NCBI RefSeq assembly: GCF_030814835.1
Contig: NZ_JAUSVS010000005.1
Location: forward strand, 1-64,000
Source: Caulobacter ginsengisoli
Lineage (GTDB): Bacteria > Pseudomonadota > Alphaproteobacteria > Caulobacterales > Caulobacteraceae
Reading direction: 5' to 3'
DNA length: 64,000 nt
Shown: piece by piece, positions 41,423 to 49,643 of the stretch
Layout of the letters: every line of letters starts with the position of its first letter
Position numbering within the stretch: position 1 is the first letter of the stretch
Made by a program: the position numbers and the translations under genes
Notes under the pieces: model-generated
The model's input: the letters and a program-made list of their open reading frames with translations, nothing else
Told to the model about the DNA's origin: nothing
Databases searched by the model: none

Positions 41423-42283
41423 TCAGGCGGCGACCTTGAAGGCCGGGTTGCGGGCGTAGAGGCCGGGCCGGCCGGGGATGGCCTTGAAGGCCTGGGTGCT
41501 GTCGATGGCCGCTTCGTTCACGCCCAGCCACAGGAAGCCGTCCTCGGGCAGCAGGGCCGCCAGGCCCTCCAGCACGGTCTTGCGGGCCGCCTGGTCCAGG
41601 CCGCTGATCACGTTGCGGCAGAAGATGATGTCGAACCGGCCCGAACCGCCCAGGTCCGTGAGCAGGTTGACCCGCCGCCAGCGGATCTTCTGGCGGATGC
41701 GTGGCGAGATGCGCCAGTTCTGGTCGTCGACCTGCTCGAAATGGCGCAGCAGCTGGCGGATCGGCAGGCCGCGCTGCACCTCGAACTGAGTGTAGAGGCC
41801 GCTCTGGGCCTTCTCAAGGCAGCGTTCGGAGAGGTCCGAGCCATAGACCTCGACCGTGCTGCCGGGGGTCAGGCCCTGGATGTCGTCGGCGGCCATGGCC
41901 AGGCTGTAGGCCTCCTGGCCGGTCGCGCAGCCGGCGCTCCAGACCCGCAGGGGGCCGGGGCCGCGCAGGCGGGAAAGGGCCGGCAGCACCTCGTCGCGGA
42001 ACTGCCTGAAGGGGATGCGGTCGCGGTAGAAGGCGGTGTCGTTGAAGGTCAGGGCCTCGACCACCGCCCAGATCAGCCGCTCCTCGCGCATGGCGCGCAG
42101 GGCCAGGACCATGTCGGCGATGGCCCCGAAGTTCTCGCGGCGGGCCAGCGGCGCCAGGCGGCTGTCGATCAGATAGGTCTTGGCCGGGTCGATCTTCAGG
42201 CCCGCCCGCACCTTGGCCAGGGCGGCCAGCAGCTCATAGTCCTGCGGGGTCATGCCGGCCCCGGTCATGCCAGGCCCGCTCAT
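41423..42283 (-). CDS. cheR: CheR-type chemoreceptor methyltransferase
   Basis: 286 residues. The N-terminal CheR helical domain (YLIDSRLAPLARRENFGAIADMVLALRA; TFNDTAFYRD) is followed by a SAM-binding domain (LRVWSAGCATGQEAYSLAMAA, then GSDLSERCLEKAQSGLY and FDIIFCRNVISGLD). It methylates receptor glutamates or another protein. The ATG overlaps the cheY stop by 4 bases. No receptor, CheA or CheW in the window, so this is an orphan chemotaxis pair. Confidence 0.92.
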   Translation of the reverse strand: MSGPGMTGAGMTPQDYELLAALAKVRAGLKIDPAKTYLIDSRLAPLARRENFGAIADMVLALRAMREERLIWAVVEALTFNDTAFYRDRIPFRQFRDEVLPALSRLRGPGPLRVWSAGCATGQEAYSLAMAADDIQGLTPGSTVEVYGSDLSERCLEKAQSGLYTQFEVQRGLPIRQLLRHFEQVDDQNWRISPRIRQKIRWRRVNLLTDLGGSGRFDIIFCRNVISGLDQAARKTVLEGLAALLPEDGFLWLGVNEAAIDSTQAFKAIPGRPGLYARNPAFKVAA

Positions 42284-42645
42284 ATCAGCCCGACCTCGGC
42301 GAACTTGTCGGCGATGATGTCGCCGTCGAAGGGCTTCATGATGTATTCGCTCGCCCCGGCCTCCAGGGCCTCGCGGATGCGCTCGACATTGTTCTCGACG
42401 CTGCAGAACACCACCTTGGGGCCCTCGCCGCCCGGCTCGCGGCGCAGCTGGCGCAGGAACTCTATTCCCGTCATCACCGGCATGTTCCAGTCGAGCAGTA
42501 TGGCGTCGGGCATGGCCGCGCGGCACCAGGCCAGCGCCTCCATCCCGTCGGAAGCCTCGGCGATGTCGAAGCCGATCTCCTCCAGGATGCGGCGGGCCAC
42601 CTTGCGGATCACCCGGCTGTCATCGACCACCAGACAGGACTTCAA
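42280..42645 (-). CDS. Single-domain CheY-like response regulator
   Basis: 121 residues, receiver only. Acid pocket Asp8-Asp9, phospho-acceptor Asp52 in ILLDWNMPVMTG, Ser in VVFCSVEN and Lys in YIMKPFDG are intact. It lies immediately upstream of cheR and one gene from chpT. I recall a similar CheY/CheR neighbourhood for chpT in Caulobacter. It could act in chemotaxis or as a phosphate partner of ChpT; not resolved. Confidence 0.9.
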   Translation of the reverse strand: MKSCLVVDDSRVIRKVARRILEEIGFDIAEASDGMEALAWCRAAMPDAILLDWNMPVMTGIEFLRQLRREPGGEGPKVVFCSVENNVERIREALEAGASEYIMKPFDGDIIADKFAEVGLI

Positions 42646-42734
42646 GGCGCGGGGGTTCCTTGCCGATCATTACCAAGGGGTTCATTTGGCCGTGCGTTGG
42701 TTAAGGACCGATGATGAGTCGGATGGTTTTCTAC

Positions 42735-42964
42735 TCCGCCCCCGGCGGGGGCGGACGACCTCGCCAGAGCGAGGTCCGGTGAGGGTTTCCAAGGCCGTGC
42801 GGCGACAGACCGTGGCTGGCCTCAGCCTATACGCCAGGCGCCCGAGCGAAGCGGCAGCAATTCACATCTTGCCGCCGCATGGCTTTTGAAACCCTCACCT
42901 GGCCGGCCACGGGCGCGCTCGCTGCGCGCCTCGGGCGGGCCGTCCGCCCCCGCCGGGGGCGGAG
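42735..42964. repeat. Family A palindromic repeat, copy 4
   Basis: TCCGCCCCCGGCGGGGGCGG / GCCCCCGCCGGGGGCGGAG outer arms and inner GTGAGGGTTTCCAAGGCCGTGCGGCG pairing with CGCCGCATGGCTTTTGAAACCCTCAC. Unlike the other copies it sits between two co-directional genes, after chpT and before cheY, and fills most of the 324-base gap. Confidence 0.9.
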
Positions 42965-42969
42965 CGCTT

Positions 42970-43662
42970 TCACCCCACCGGCGCCCAGGCCGCCAGGGTG
43001 ACGGTCTCCTCGCCCGATTCCGCCGCCACCTGGCCGCCGGCCGCCTTGGCGATCAGGTGCAGGTAGTAGGCCTGCACCCAGTGGCCGCCCATGGCCTCGC
43101 CCCTGGGGCCGCCGGCGATGCCGGAGAGGACTTCCGGCCGCAGCCGGGCCCGGGGACCCTTGGAGTCGATGGAGATGGCGTAGCGGCCCTCGGCCTCGAC
43201 CACCCGGATGCGGGTCGTCCCGCCGGTGGGCAGGGCCTCGCCGCCGATCTGGGCCAGGTTGAGGAGGATGCGGGCGGCCGGCTTGTTCAGGCCCGCCGGC
43301 TCGACCTGCCAGTCCAGTTCGGCCCGCATATGGGCGAAGAGGCCGCGGGTCAGTTTTTCCAGATCGCGGACATCGAAGGTGTCGGCCGCCGCCGAGGCCC
43401 CGAAGGCGATGCGGTTGAATTGCAAGAGGTCGGTCAGCTTGGCCGCGCTCTGGGCGATCAGGCGCATGGCGTCTTCGCGCATGTCCTGGGTGGTCGGATC
43501 GTCGATCAGGTCCAGGCCCGAGACGATGGCGCTGGCCGGGCTCATGAAGTCATGACAGAGCCGCGCCGACAGCATGGCGCCCAGCTCGACGGCGGTGGGC
43601 GGAGCGGGCGGAGCCGGTTGCTGGGGTTCCGATGGATCGAAGGCGGCGGCGGCTTGGGTCAT
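42970..43662 (-). CDS. chpT: ChpT histidine phosphotransferase
   Basis: 230 residues. A dimeric pseudo-kinase that passes phosphate from CckA to CtrA and CpdR in the cell-cycle circuit. The DHp-like helix carries His37 in SARLCHDFMSPASAIVSGLDLI. The C-terminal domain resembles an ATPase fold but lacks ATP-binding boxes (RILLNLAQIGGEALPTGG; YAISIDSKGPRARLRPE). The N terminus is Pro/Ala rich. Strong marker of Caulobacterales/Rhizobiales-type cell-cycle control. Divergent from the DUF3553 gene. Confidence 0.94.
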   Translation of the reverse strand: MTQAAAAFDPSEPQQPAPPAPPTAVELGAMLSARLCHDFMSPASAIVSGLDLIDDPTTQDMREDAMRLIAQSAAKLTDLLQFNRIAFGASAAADTFDVRDLEKLTRGLFAHMRAELDWQVEPAGLNKPAARILLNLAQIGGEALPTGGTTRIRVVEAEGRYAISIDSKGPRARLRPEVLSGIAGGPRGEAMGGHWVQAYYLHLIAKAAGGQVAAESGEETVTLAAWAPVG

Positions 43663-43728
43663 GGCTGCGGAATCTGCCCTGATTTGAAGCGTTGGCAAAC
43701 GCAAAGCGGGCTCGTAACAAGCTTCTGT

Positions 43729-43911
43729 ATGGACCCCTTCATCGAGCCCGGCGCGCTGGTGCGCCATCCGGATCGCGAGGACTGGGGTCTGGGTCAGGTC
43801 CAGTCGGTCATCGGCCGGCGGGTGACCGTGGATTTCGAACATGCCGGCAAGCAGGCGCTCGACACGACGATCGTGCGGCTGGTCTTCGTCGGCGACGAAT
43901 CGGAGAGCTGA
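43729..43911 (+). CDS. DUF3553 small protein
   Basis: 60 residues. The DUF3553 pattern GALVRHPDREDWGLGQVQSVIGRRVTVDFEHAGKQAL is a CarD/Tudor-like small beta barrel related to the N-terminal domain of UvrD/CarD-type proteins. Function unknown. Divergent from chpT, and 3 bases before the cysQ gene, with which it is probably cotranscribed. Confidence 0.85.
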   Translation: MDPFIEPGALVRHPDREDWGLGQVQSVIGRRVTVDFEHAGKQALDTTIVRLVFVGDESES

Positions 43912-43914
43912 GGC

Positions 43915-44682
43915 ATGGATTTCAAGACCGTCGGCGCAGTCCTGGCCGATATCGTCGAGGAGGCCGGCCGGGTCGTCCTGCCCTTCTGGCGCTCCGACCT
44001 GGCGGTGACCCACAAGGCCGACGCCAGCCCGGTGACCGAGGCCGACCGGGCCGGCGAGGTGCTGATCTTCCAGCGGCTGGGCGAGCTGTTCCCCGGCATC
44101 CCGATCATCGCCGAGGAGGACGCCAGCGAGTTCGGCACCCCCGAATCCATCGGCCCGGCCTTCTTCCTGGTCGACCCGGTCGACGGCACCAAGGCCTTCG
44201 TGCGCGGCGATCCCAGCTTCACGGTCAATATCGGCCTCATCCAGGACCGCCGCCCGGTCGCCGGCGCCGTCTGCGCCCCGGCCAGCGGCGAGACCTGGTA
44301 CACCGGCCCGGAGGGCTGCATGAAGCGGCGGATGGGCGAGGTCGAGGCGCATCGGGTGCAGGTGCGGGCCTGGCCGCCGGGAGCGGCGGTGGCCCTGATC
44401 AGCCACACCATGAAGGAAGAGACCCTCGCCAAGCTGAAGACCGAGTACGGCTTCGACCTGACCAGCGCCATGGACAGTTCGGTCAAGCTCTGCCGCATCG
44501 CCGAGGGCGCCGCCGACATCTATCCGCGCCATGGGCCCACCAGCGAATGGGACGTGGCGGCGGCCCAGGCGGTGCTGGAAGCGGCCGGCGGGTCGATGAA
44601 GACGCCGGAGGGGGAGCCGTTCCTGTACGGCAAGGCCGATCAGGCGTTCAAGAACGGCTGGTTCGTGGCGCGAGGGGGCTGA
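43915..44682 (+). CDS. cysQ: 3'(2'),5'-bisphosphate nucleotidase
   Basis: 255 residues, inositol-monophosphatase fold. Metal-binding motifs are IIAEEDASEF, LVDPVDGTKAFVRG and SEWDVAAAQAVLEAAGG, complete as in CysQ. It removes the 3' phosphate from PAP made by sulfate assimilation and sulfotransferases; a sulfotransferase-like gene lies 2.5 kb away. Histidinol phosphatase (HisN) is the main alternative within this fold, but KAFVRG and the length favour CysQ. Followed by a family B repeat. Confidence 0.85.
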   Translation: MDFKTVGAVLADIVEEAGRVVLPFWRSDLAVTHKADASPVTEADRAGEVLIFQRLGELFPGIPIIAEEDASEFGTPESIGPAFFLVDPVDGTKAFVRGDPSFTVNIGLIQDRRPVAGAVCAPASGETWYTGPEGCMKRRMGEVEAHRVQVRAWPPGAAVALISHTMKEETLAKLKTEYGFDLTSAMDSSVKLCRIAEGAADIYPRHGPTSEWDVAAAQAVLEAAGGSMKTPEGEPFLYGKADQAFKNGWFVARGG

Positions 44683-44692
44683 GCTTCTTGAA

Positions 44693-44844
44693 CCCTTCCT
44701 CCTCGATGGAGGAAGGGCAGGGTTGGTGGTGCGCGCTCGGTGTTAGGGGAAGCGTGAGGGGTGGCGACCACGCCTCCCCGCGTTCTTCCGGAAGCGCACT
44801 GCCACCACCACCATCCCCGCCCTTCCTCCATCGAGGAGGAAGGG
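44693..44844. repeat. Family B palindromic repeat, copy 2
   Basis: CCCTTCCTCC-TCGA-TGGAGGAAGGG at left and the mirrored hairpin at right, with GGTTGGTGGTGCGCGCTCGG and GGCGACCACGCCTCCCC inside. It fills the gap between the convergent cysQ and amidase genes. Confidence 0.9.
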
Positions 44845-44852
44845 AGAAGAAA

Positions 44853-46301
44853 TCAAATGGCCAACGCCGGCGGCGCCACAAACCCCCGGATATTCTCGTC
44901 GCAGGCCTGGGCCACGGCCAGGGTGCGGGCGTCCCCGCCGCGTGGCCCGATGATCTGCACCCCCACCGGCAACCCATGCCCCGTCAGCCCCGCGGGGACC
45001 GCCGTGGCCGGCAGGCCCAGCACCGTGGCCAGGCTGATCCACTGCAGCATGCTGGGATAGGGAATCGTCTTGCCGTTGGCGATCAGGGTGCGGCGGCCGA
45101 AGGGGCGGTGGTCGTGGGGGAAGGGGGGCACGGGGGCGATGGGGGCGACGATGACGTCGACGCCGTGGAAGACCTCGGCCATGGCGGCGGCGGACCGCAT
45201 GCGGATCTCGTCCTTGGCCAGCCATTCGGCGTGGCTGGCGGTCATGCCCAGGGTCGAGGCGGCCCAGGACATCGGCCCCGCGCCCATCGACCGCGCCAGT
45301 TTGGCGGGACCGCGCATCAGCGCCATCGAGCGGCGCGCCCCGGGCGGCAGGCCGGCGCCGACCACCGACATCAACAGCAGCAGGTAGGCGTCGAACAGCG
45401 CCTCCATGCCGATGAAGCGGCTGATCGGCCTCACCTGGGCGCCCTGTTCGGCCAGCTGCTGGCCATAGGCCTCGACCACGGTGCAGACATCGTTGTCGAG
45501 CGAGAAGCCCGGCTCCTCCAGCCAGAGGCCGACGCGCAAACCTTTGAGGTCGGCCGGCGGGGCCTTGGCCGCGAAGGGGCCGTCCTCCAGAACCGAGAAC
45601 AGCAGCCGCAGGTCGCGGCCCGAGCGGGCCATCGGGCCCATGACGCCCAGGTCGGTGTCCAGGAACGAGCCGGGGGCGGGCGGCACATGGCCCTTCTGCG
45701 GGAGGAGGCCCCAGGTCGGCTTGTGGCTGAAGACGCCGCAGAAGCTGGCCGGGGTGCGCAGGGACCCGCCGATGTCCGAGCCGATCTCCAGCGCGGTGAT
45801 TCCCGCCGCCAGGGCCGCCGCCGCCCCGCCGGACGAGCCGCCGGGCCCCCGGTCGAGGTCCCAGGGATTGTTGGTCGTGCCGTAGAGGTCGTTGTAGGTC
45901 TGCCAGTCGCCGGCCATCACCGGCAGGTTGGTCTTGCCCCAGATCACCGCCCCGGCCCTGCGGGCCCGGGCGACGACGGTGGCCTCGGGGGCCATGCGGC
46001 CGAGCAGGGCCTTCAGCCCCGAGGAGGCGGGCATGCCGACCACGTCGAAGCTGTCCTTGACGGTCATCGGCAGGCCGGCCAGCAGGCCCACGGGCTCGCC
46101 GCGCGTCCGCAGGTCATCGACGGCCCGCGCCGATTCCAGGGCCCGCTCGACATCGGTGGCGACCACGGCGTTGAGGCGGGGATTGAGCTCGTCCTTGGCC
46201 GCCAGGGCGATCTTGAGCAGTTCGACGGCGCTGATCCGCCGGCTCTGCAAGGCCTGGAGCTGGGCGGTGGCGTCCAGGGCGGTGAGGTCGGTCAGCGGCA
46301 T
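44853..46301 (-). CDS. Amidase (amidase signature family)
   Basis: 482 residues. The Ser-cisSer-Lys triad is visible: Lys in LPMTVKDSFDV, then cis-Ser and nucleophile Ser in GPGGSSGGAAAALAAG and GSDIGGSLRTPA. It hydrolyses an amide; the substrate is not predictable. The start shares one base with the dapB stop (TGATG). The same frame is open far upstream but that part is antisense to other genes. Confidence 0.9.
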   Translation of the reverse strand: MPLTDLTALDATAQLQALQSRRISAVELLKIALAAKDELNPRLNAVVATDVERALESARAVDDLRTRGEPVGLLAGLPMTVKDSFDVVGMPASSGLKALLGRMAPEATVVARARRAGAVIWGKTNLPVMAGDWQTYNDLYGTTNNPWDLDRGPGGSSGGAAAALAAGITALEIGSDIGGSLRTPASFCGVFSHKPTWGLLPQKGHVPPAPGSFLDTDLGVMGPMARSGRDLRLLFSVLEDGPFAAKAPPADLKGLRVGLWLEEPGFSLDNDVCTVVEAYGQQLAEQGAQVRPISRFIGMEALFDAYLLLLMSVVGAGLPPGARRSMALMRGPAKLARSMGAGPMSWAASTLGMTASHAEWLAKDEIRMRSAAAMAEVFHGVDVIVAPIAPVPPFPHDHRPFGRRTLIANGKTIPYPSMLQWISLATVLGLPATAVPAGLTGHGLPVGVQIIGPRGGDARTLAVAQACDENIRGFVAPPALAI

Positions 46302-47089
46302 CAGCGATCCTTCATGCCCAACACATCCTGCATGTCGTAGAGGCCTGGCCCCTTGTCCGCGACCCACAGGGCGGCGGCCACGGCGCCCCGGGCGAACAGG
46401 CCCCGGTCGAGGGCGGTGTGGGTCAGGGTCAGGGTCTCGGACTCCCCGGCGAACATCACGCTGTGCTCGCCGATGACCCCGCCGCCGCGCAGCACCGCGA
46501 ACCCGATATCGCCGGGCCGCCGGGCGCCGGTGATGCCGTCCCGGCCGCGCTGCGCCACCTTTTCCAGATCGACGCTGCGGCCGTCGGCGGCGGCCTGGCC
46601 CAGCATCAGGGCGGTGCCCGAGGGGGCGTCGACCTTGCGCTGATGGTGGGTCTCCAGGATCTCGATGTCCCAATCCAGGGCCGGCAGGGCGGCGGCGGCC
46701 TGGCGGACCAGACCCATCAGCAGGTTCACCCCCAGCGAATAGTTGCCCGACCGCACGATGGCGATCCGCTCGGCCGCCGTGGCGATCCGCCGGATCTGGT
46801 CGGGCGACAGGCCCGTCGAGCCGATGACCAGGGCCGGCCCGCCGCGCCCCGCCGCCTTCTCCGCCAGGGCGACGGAGGCCTCCGGCGTGGTGAAGTCCAG
46901 GATGACCTGGGCCGCCGCCAGGGCGCCCGCCAGGTCGGTCAGCCCCTCGCCTTCGACGCCGGGGCGGTCGAAGCGAGCGGCCAGATGGGCGCGGGGGTCG
47001 TCCTCGACCACCTGGGCCAGCGCCCGGCCCATGCGGCCCAGGGCCCCGGCCACGGCGATGTTCACCTGCTCGCTCACGCTCTGCTCCAT
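46301..47089 (-). CDS. dapB: 4-hydroxy-tetrahydrodipicolinate reductase
   Basis: 262 residues. Lysine/diaminopimelate pathway, NAD(P)H-dependent. The nucleotide motif is [18 protein letters not shown] ([19 protein letters not shown]). DFTTPE, the catalytic [19 protein letters not shown] and [18 protein letters not shown] are present. Start at 47089 (MEQSVSEQ). One-base overlap with the amidase gene. Confidence 0.95.
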   Translation of the reverse strand: MEQSVSEQVNIAVAGALGRMGRALAQVVEDDPRAHLAARFDRPGVEGEGLTDLAGALAAAQVILDFTTPEASVALAEKAAGRGGPALVIGSTGLSPDQIRRIATAAERIAIVRSGNYSLGVNLLMGLVRQAAAALPALDWDIEILETHHQRKVDAPSGTALMLGQAAADGRSVDLEKVAQRGRDGITGARRPGDIGFAVLRGGGVIGEHSVMFAGESETLTLTHTALDRGLFARGAVAAALWVADKGPGLYDMQDVLGMKDR

Positions 47090-47228
47090 TCCACCCGTCG
47101 CGGGGACCATCCCACACGGCGCCCGCCAGTCCAAGGTTGTCCCGGCGGGTTCGCCTCGTTAGGGTGCGCGCCTTCCTGATTTCCTGTGGCGCGCCGTCGA
47201 GCGGCGCCCGAACGCGTCTGAAAGCCCC

Positions 47229-49517
47229 ATGGACGAGAGCGAAAAACGCACCTTCACCGACGAAGAGGCGCTGGCCTTCCACCAGTTCCCCAAGCCCGGC
47301 AAGATCGCCGTGACGGCCACAAAGCCGATGGCGACCCAGCGCGACCTCAGCCTGGCCTATTCGCCGGGCGTCGCCGTGCCGGTGCTCAAGATCGCCGAGG
47401 ATCCCGACCTCGCCTACGAATACACCTCCAAGGGCAACCTGGTGGCGGTGATCACCAACGGCACGGCCATTCTCGGCCTGGGCAACCTCGGCGCCCTGGC
47501 CTCTAAGCCGGTGATGGAAGGCAAGTGCGTGCTGTTCAAGCGCTTCGCCGACGTCGACGCCATCGACATCGAGATCTCCACCCGCGACCCCGATGAGATC
47601 ATCACCGTGGTCAAGAACATCGGCGTGACCTTCGGCGGCATCAATCTGGAGGACATCAAGTCCCCCGAATGCTTCCGCATCGAGACCGAGCTGCAGGAGC
47701 TGCTCGACATCCCGGTCTTCCATGACGACCAGCACGGCACGGCCATCATCTCGGCCGCCGGCCTGATCAACGCCTGCGAGATCACCGGGCGGAAGATCGA
47801 GGACATCAAGGTGGTGCTGAACGGCCCCGGAGCGGCCGGCATCGCCACCCTGGAACTGATCAAGGCCATGGGCGTGCATCCGGCCAATGTCCTGGCCGTG
47901 GACTCCAAGGGCGTGCTCTACCAGGGCCGCACCAACGACATGAACCAGTGGAAGTCGGCCCACACCGTCGACACCGACAAGCGCACCCTCACCGAGGCCC
48001 TGGTCGGGGCGGACGTCTTCATCGGCACCTCGGTCAAGGGCGCGATGACCCAGGCCATGGTGGCCACCATGGCGCCCAAGCCGATCATCTTCGCCATGGC
48101 CAATCCCGATCCGGAGATCACTCCGGAAGAGGTGCTGGCGGTGCGGCCCGACGCCATCGTCGCCACCGGCCGCTCGGACTACGACAACCAGGTCAACAAC
48201 GTCCTGGGCTTTCCCTACATCTTCCGGGGCGCCCTCGATGTGCGGGCCCGGCAGGTGAATATGGAGATGAAGATCGCCTGCGCCCGGGCCCTGGCCCAGC
48301 TGGCGCGCGAGGATGTGCCTGACGAGGTGGCCGCCGCCTATCATGGCCGGCAGCTGAAGTTCGGCCCGCAATACATCATCCCCACGCCGTTCGACCCCCG
48401 GCTGATCTGGTACATCCCGCCGTTCGTGGCCCAGGCGGCCATGGACACCGGCGTGGCCCGGCGGCCGATCGAGGACATGGACGCCTATCGCCGCAGCCTC
48501 GCCCAGCGGCTCGATCCGACCGCGGCCTTCCTGCAGAAGATTTCCGGCTCGGTGCTCAGCGCCCCGCACAAGCGCATCGTCTTCGCCGAGGGCGAGGAGC
48601 TGTCGGTGATCCGCGCCGCCTACGCCTTCAAGACCCAGGGGCTGGGCCATCCCATCCTGGTCGGCCGCGAGGAGCTGGTGCACGAGAACATGCGGCTGGC
48701 TGGCCTGGACCCGGCCGAGGTCGATCTCGAGATCATCAACGCCCGGCTGTCGGACCGTAATCCCGACTATGTCGACCACCTCTATCAGCGGCTGCAGCGC
48801 GAGGGCTTCCTCAAGCGCGACGTCCAGCGGCTGATCAACCAGGACCGCAACAGCTTCGCCGCCTCGATGGTGGCGCTGGGCGACGCCGACGGCATGGTCA
48901 CCGGCGTCACCCGCAGCTTCGACCAGGTGCTGGAGGAGGTGCTGCACGTCATCGATCCGTCCCCGGACGGCCGGGTGATGGGCATGTCGATCCTGCTGAC
49001 CAAGGGCCGCACCCTGTTCATCGCCGACACCAACGTCACCGAGATGCCGGAGGCCGAGGAACTGGTCGAGATCGCCTGCGAGGCGGCCCGGGCGGTGGAG
49101 CTGCTGGGCTTCAAGCCGCGGGTGGCCTTCATGAGCTATTCGACCTTCGGCAACCCCATGGGCCTGCGCTCGGAAAAGGTCCGCGAGGCGGTGGCCATGC
49201 TGGACCAGATGGAAGGGGTGGATTTCGAATATGAGGGCGAAATGCCGCCCGAACTGGCCCTGGAAGCCGATGCGCGGGCCAATTTCCCGTTCATTCGCCT
49301 GACGGGCGAGGCCAATATCCTGATCATGCCGGCCATCCATTCGGCCTCGATCTCCACCAAGCTGGTGGCGACCCTGGGCGGGGCGACGGTGATCGGGCCG
49401 ATCCTGCTGGGGCTCTCCAAGTCGGTGCAGATCTGCCCGCTGGCCGCCTCGACCTCGACCATCCTGAACATGGCGATGATGGCGGCCTACGACCGGCCGC
49501 TCGCCGAAGCGGAATAA
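47229..49517 (+). CDS. maeB: NADP-dependent malic enzyme with phosphotransacetylase-like domain
   Basis: 762 residues. The N-terminal malic enzyme converts malate to pyruvate and CO2: LAYSPGVAVPVLKI, VFHDDQHGTAIISAAGLINAC, VLNGPGAAGIATLELI and IFAMANPDPEITPEE. The C-terminal ~320 residues are a phosphotransacetylase-like domain (GSVLSAPHKRIVFAEGEE...), thought to be regulatory in this family (acetyl-CoA sensing). Full length, monocistronic. Confidence 0.95.
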   Translation: MDESEKRTFTDEEALAFHQFPKPGKIAVTATKPMATQRDLSLAYSPGVAVPVLKIAEDPDLAYEYTSKGNLVAVITNGTAILGLGNLGALASKPVMEGKCVLFKRFADVDAIDIEISTRDPDEIITVVKNIGVTFGGINLEDIKSPECFRIETELQELLDIPVFHDDQHGTAIISAAGLINACEITGRKIEDIKVVLNGPGAAGIATLELIKAMGVHPANVLAVDSKGVLYQGRTNDMNQWKSAHTVDTDKRTLTEALVGADVFIGTSVKGAMTQAMVATMAPKPIIFAMANPDPEITPEEVLAVRPDAIVATGRSDYDNQVNNVLGFPYIFRGALDVRARQVNMEMKIACARALAQLAREDVPDEVAAAYHGRQLKFGPQYIIPTPFDPRLIWYIPPFVAQAAMDTGVARRPIEDMDAYRRSLAQRLDPTAAFLQKISGSVLSAPHKRIVFAEGEELSVIRAAYAFKTQGLGHPILVGREELVHENMRLAGLDPAEVDLEIINARLSDRNPDYVDHLYQRLQREGFLKRDVQRLINQDRNSFAASMVALGDADGMVTGVTRSFDQVLEEVLHVIDPSPDGRVMGMSILLTKGRTLFIADTNVTEMPEAEELVEIACEAARAVELLGFKPRVAFMSYSTFGNPMGLRSEKVREAVAMLDQMEGVDFEYEGEMPPELALEADARANFPFIRLTGEANILIMPAIHSASISTKLVATLGGATVIGPILLGLSKSVQICPLAASTSTILNMAMMAAYDRPLAEAE

Positions 49518-49575
49518 GGGGAAGGATGCGGGTTATGGCCTCATGATCGTGACGATGTTCGAGATTTCCATCTAG

Positions 49576-49611
49576 CGACGCGCCCGCCCTTTCGGGGTGA
49601 GGCGGCGTCGC
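49576..49611. repeat. GC-rich hairpin in the maeB/Hsp70 gap
   Basis: GCGACGC...GCGTCGC stem with inner pairing around CCTTTCGGGG. No T run follows, so terminator activity is uncertain. Confidence 0.4.
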
Positions 49612-49643
49612 CTCTTCCCCGATTTTCTGAAAGGGCCCCCGCC

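Noticed and set aside
42690..42715. Possible CtrA half-site (TTAACCAA on the minus strand) upstream of cheY
   Set aside because: Only one half-site with a mismatch and no second TTAA at 7 bases.
44693..44844. Repeated GGTGG/CCACC units considered as a CRISPR or coding repeat
   Set aside because: No regular repeat-spacer array; the units form one palindrome of family B.
46302..49340. Upstream extension of the amidase frame (1495 residues)
   Set aside because: Antisense to maeB and out of frame with dapB; the amidase N terminus at 46301 is canonical.
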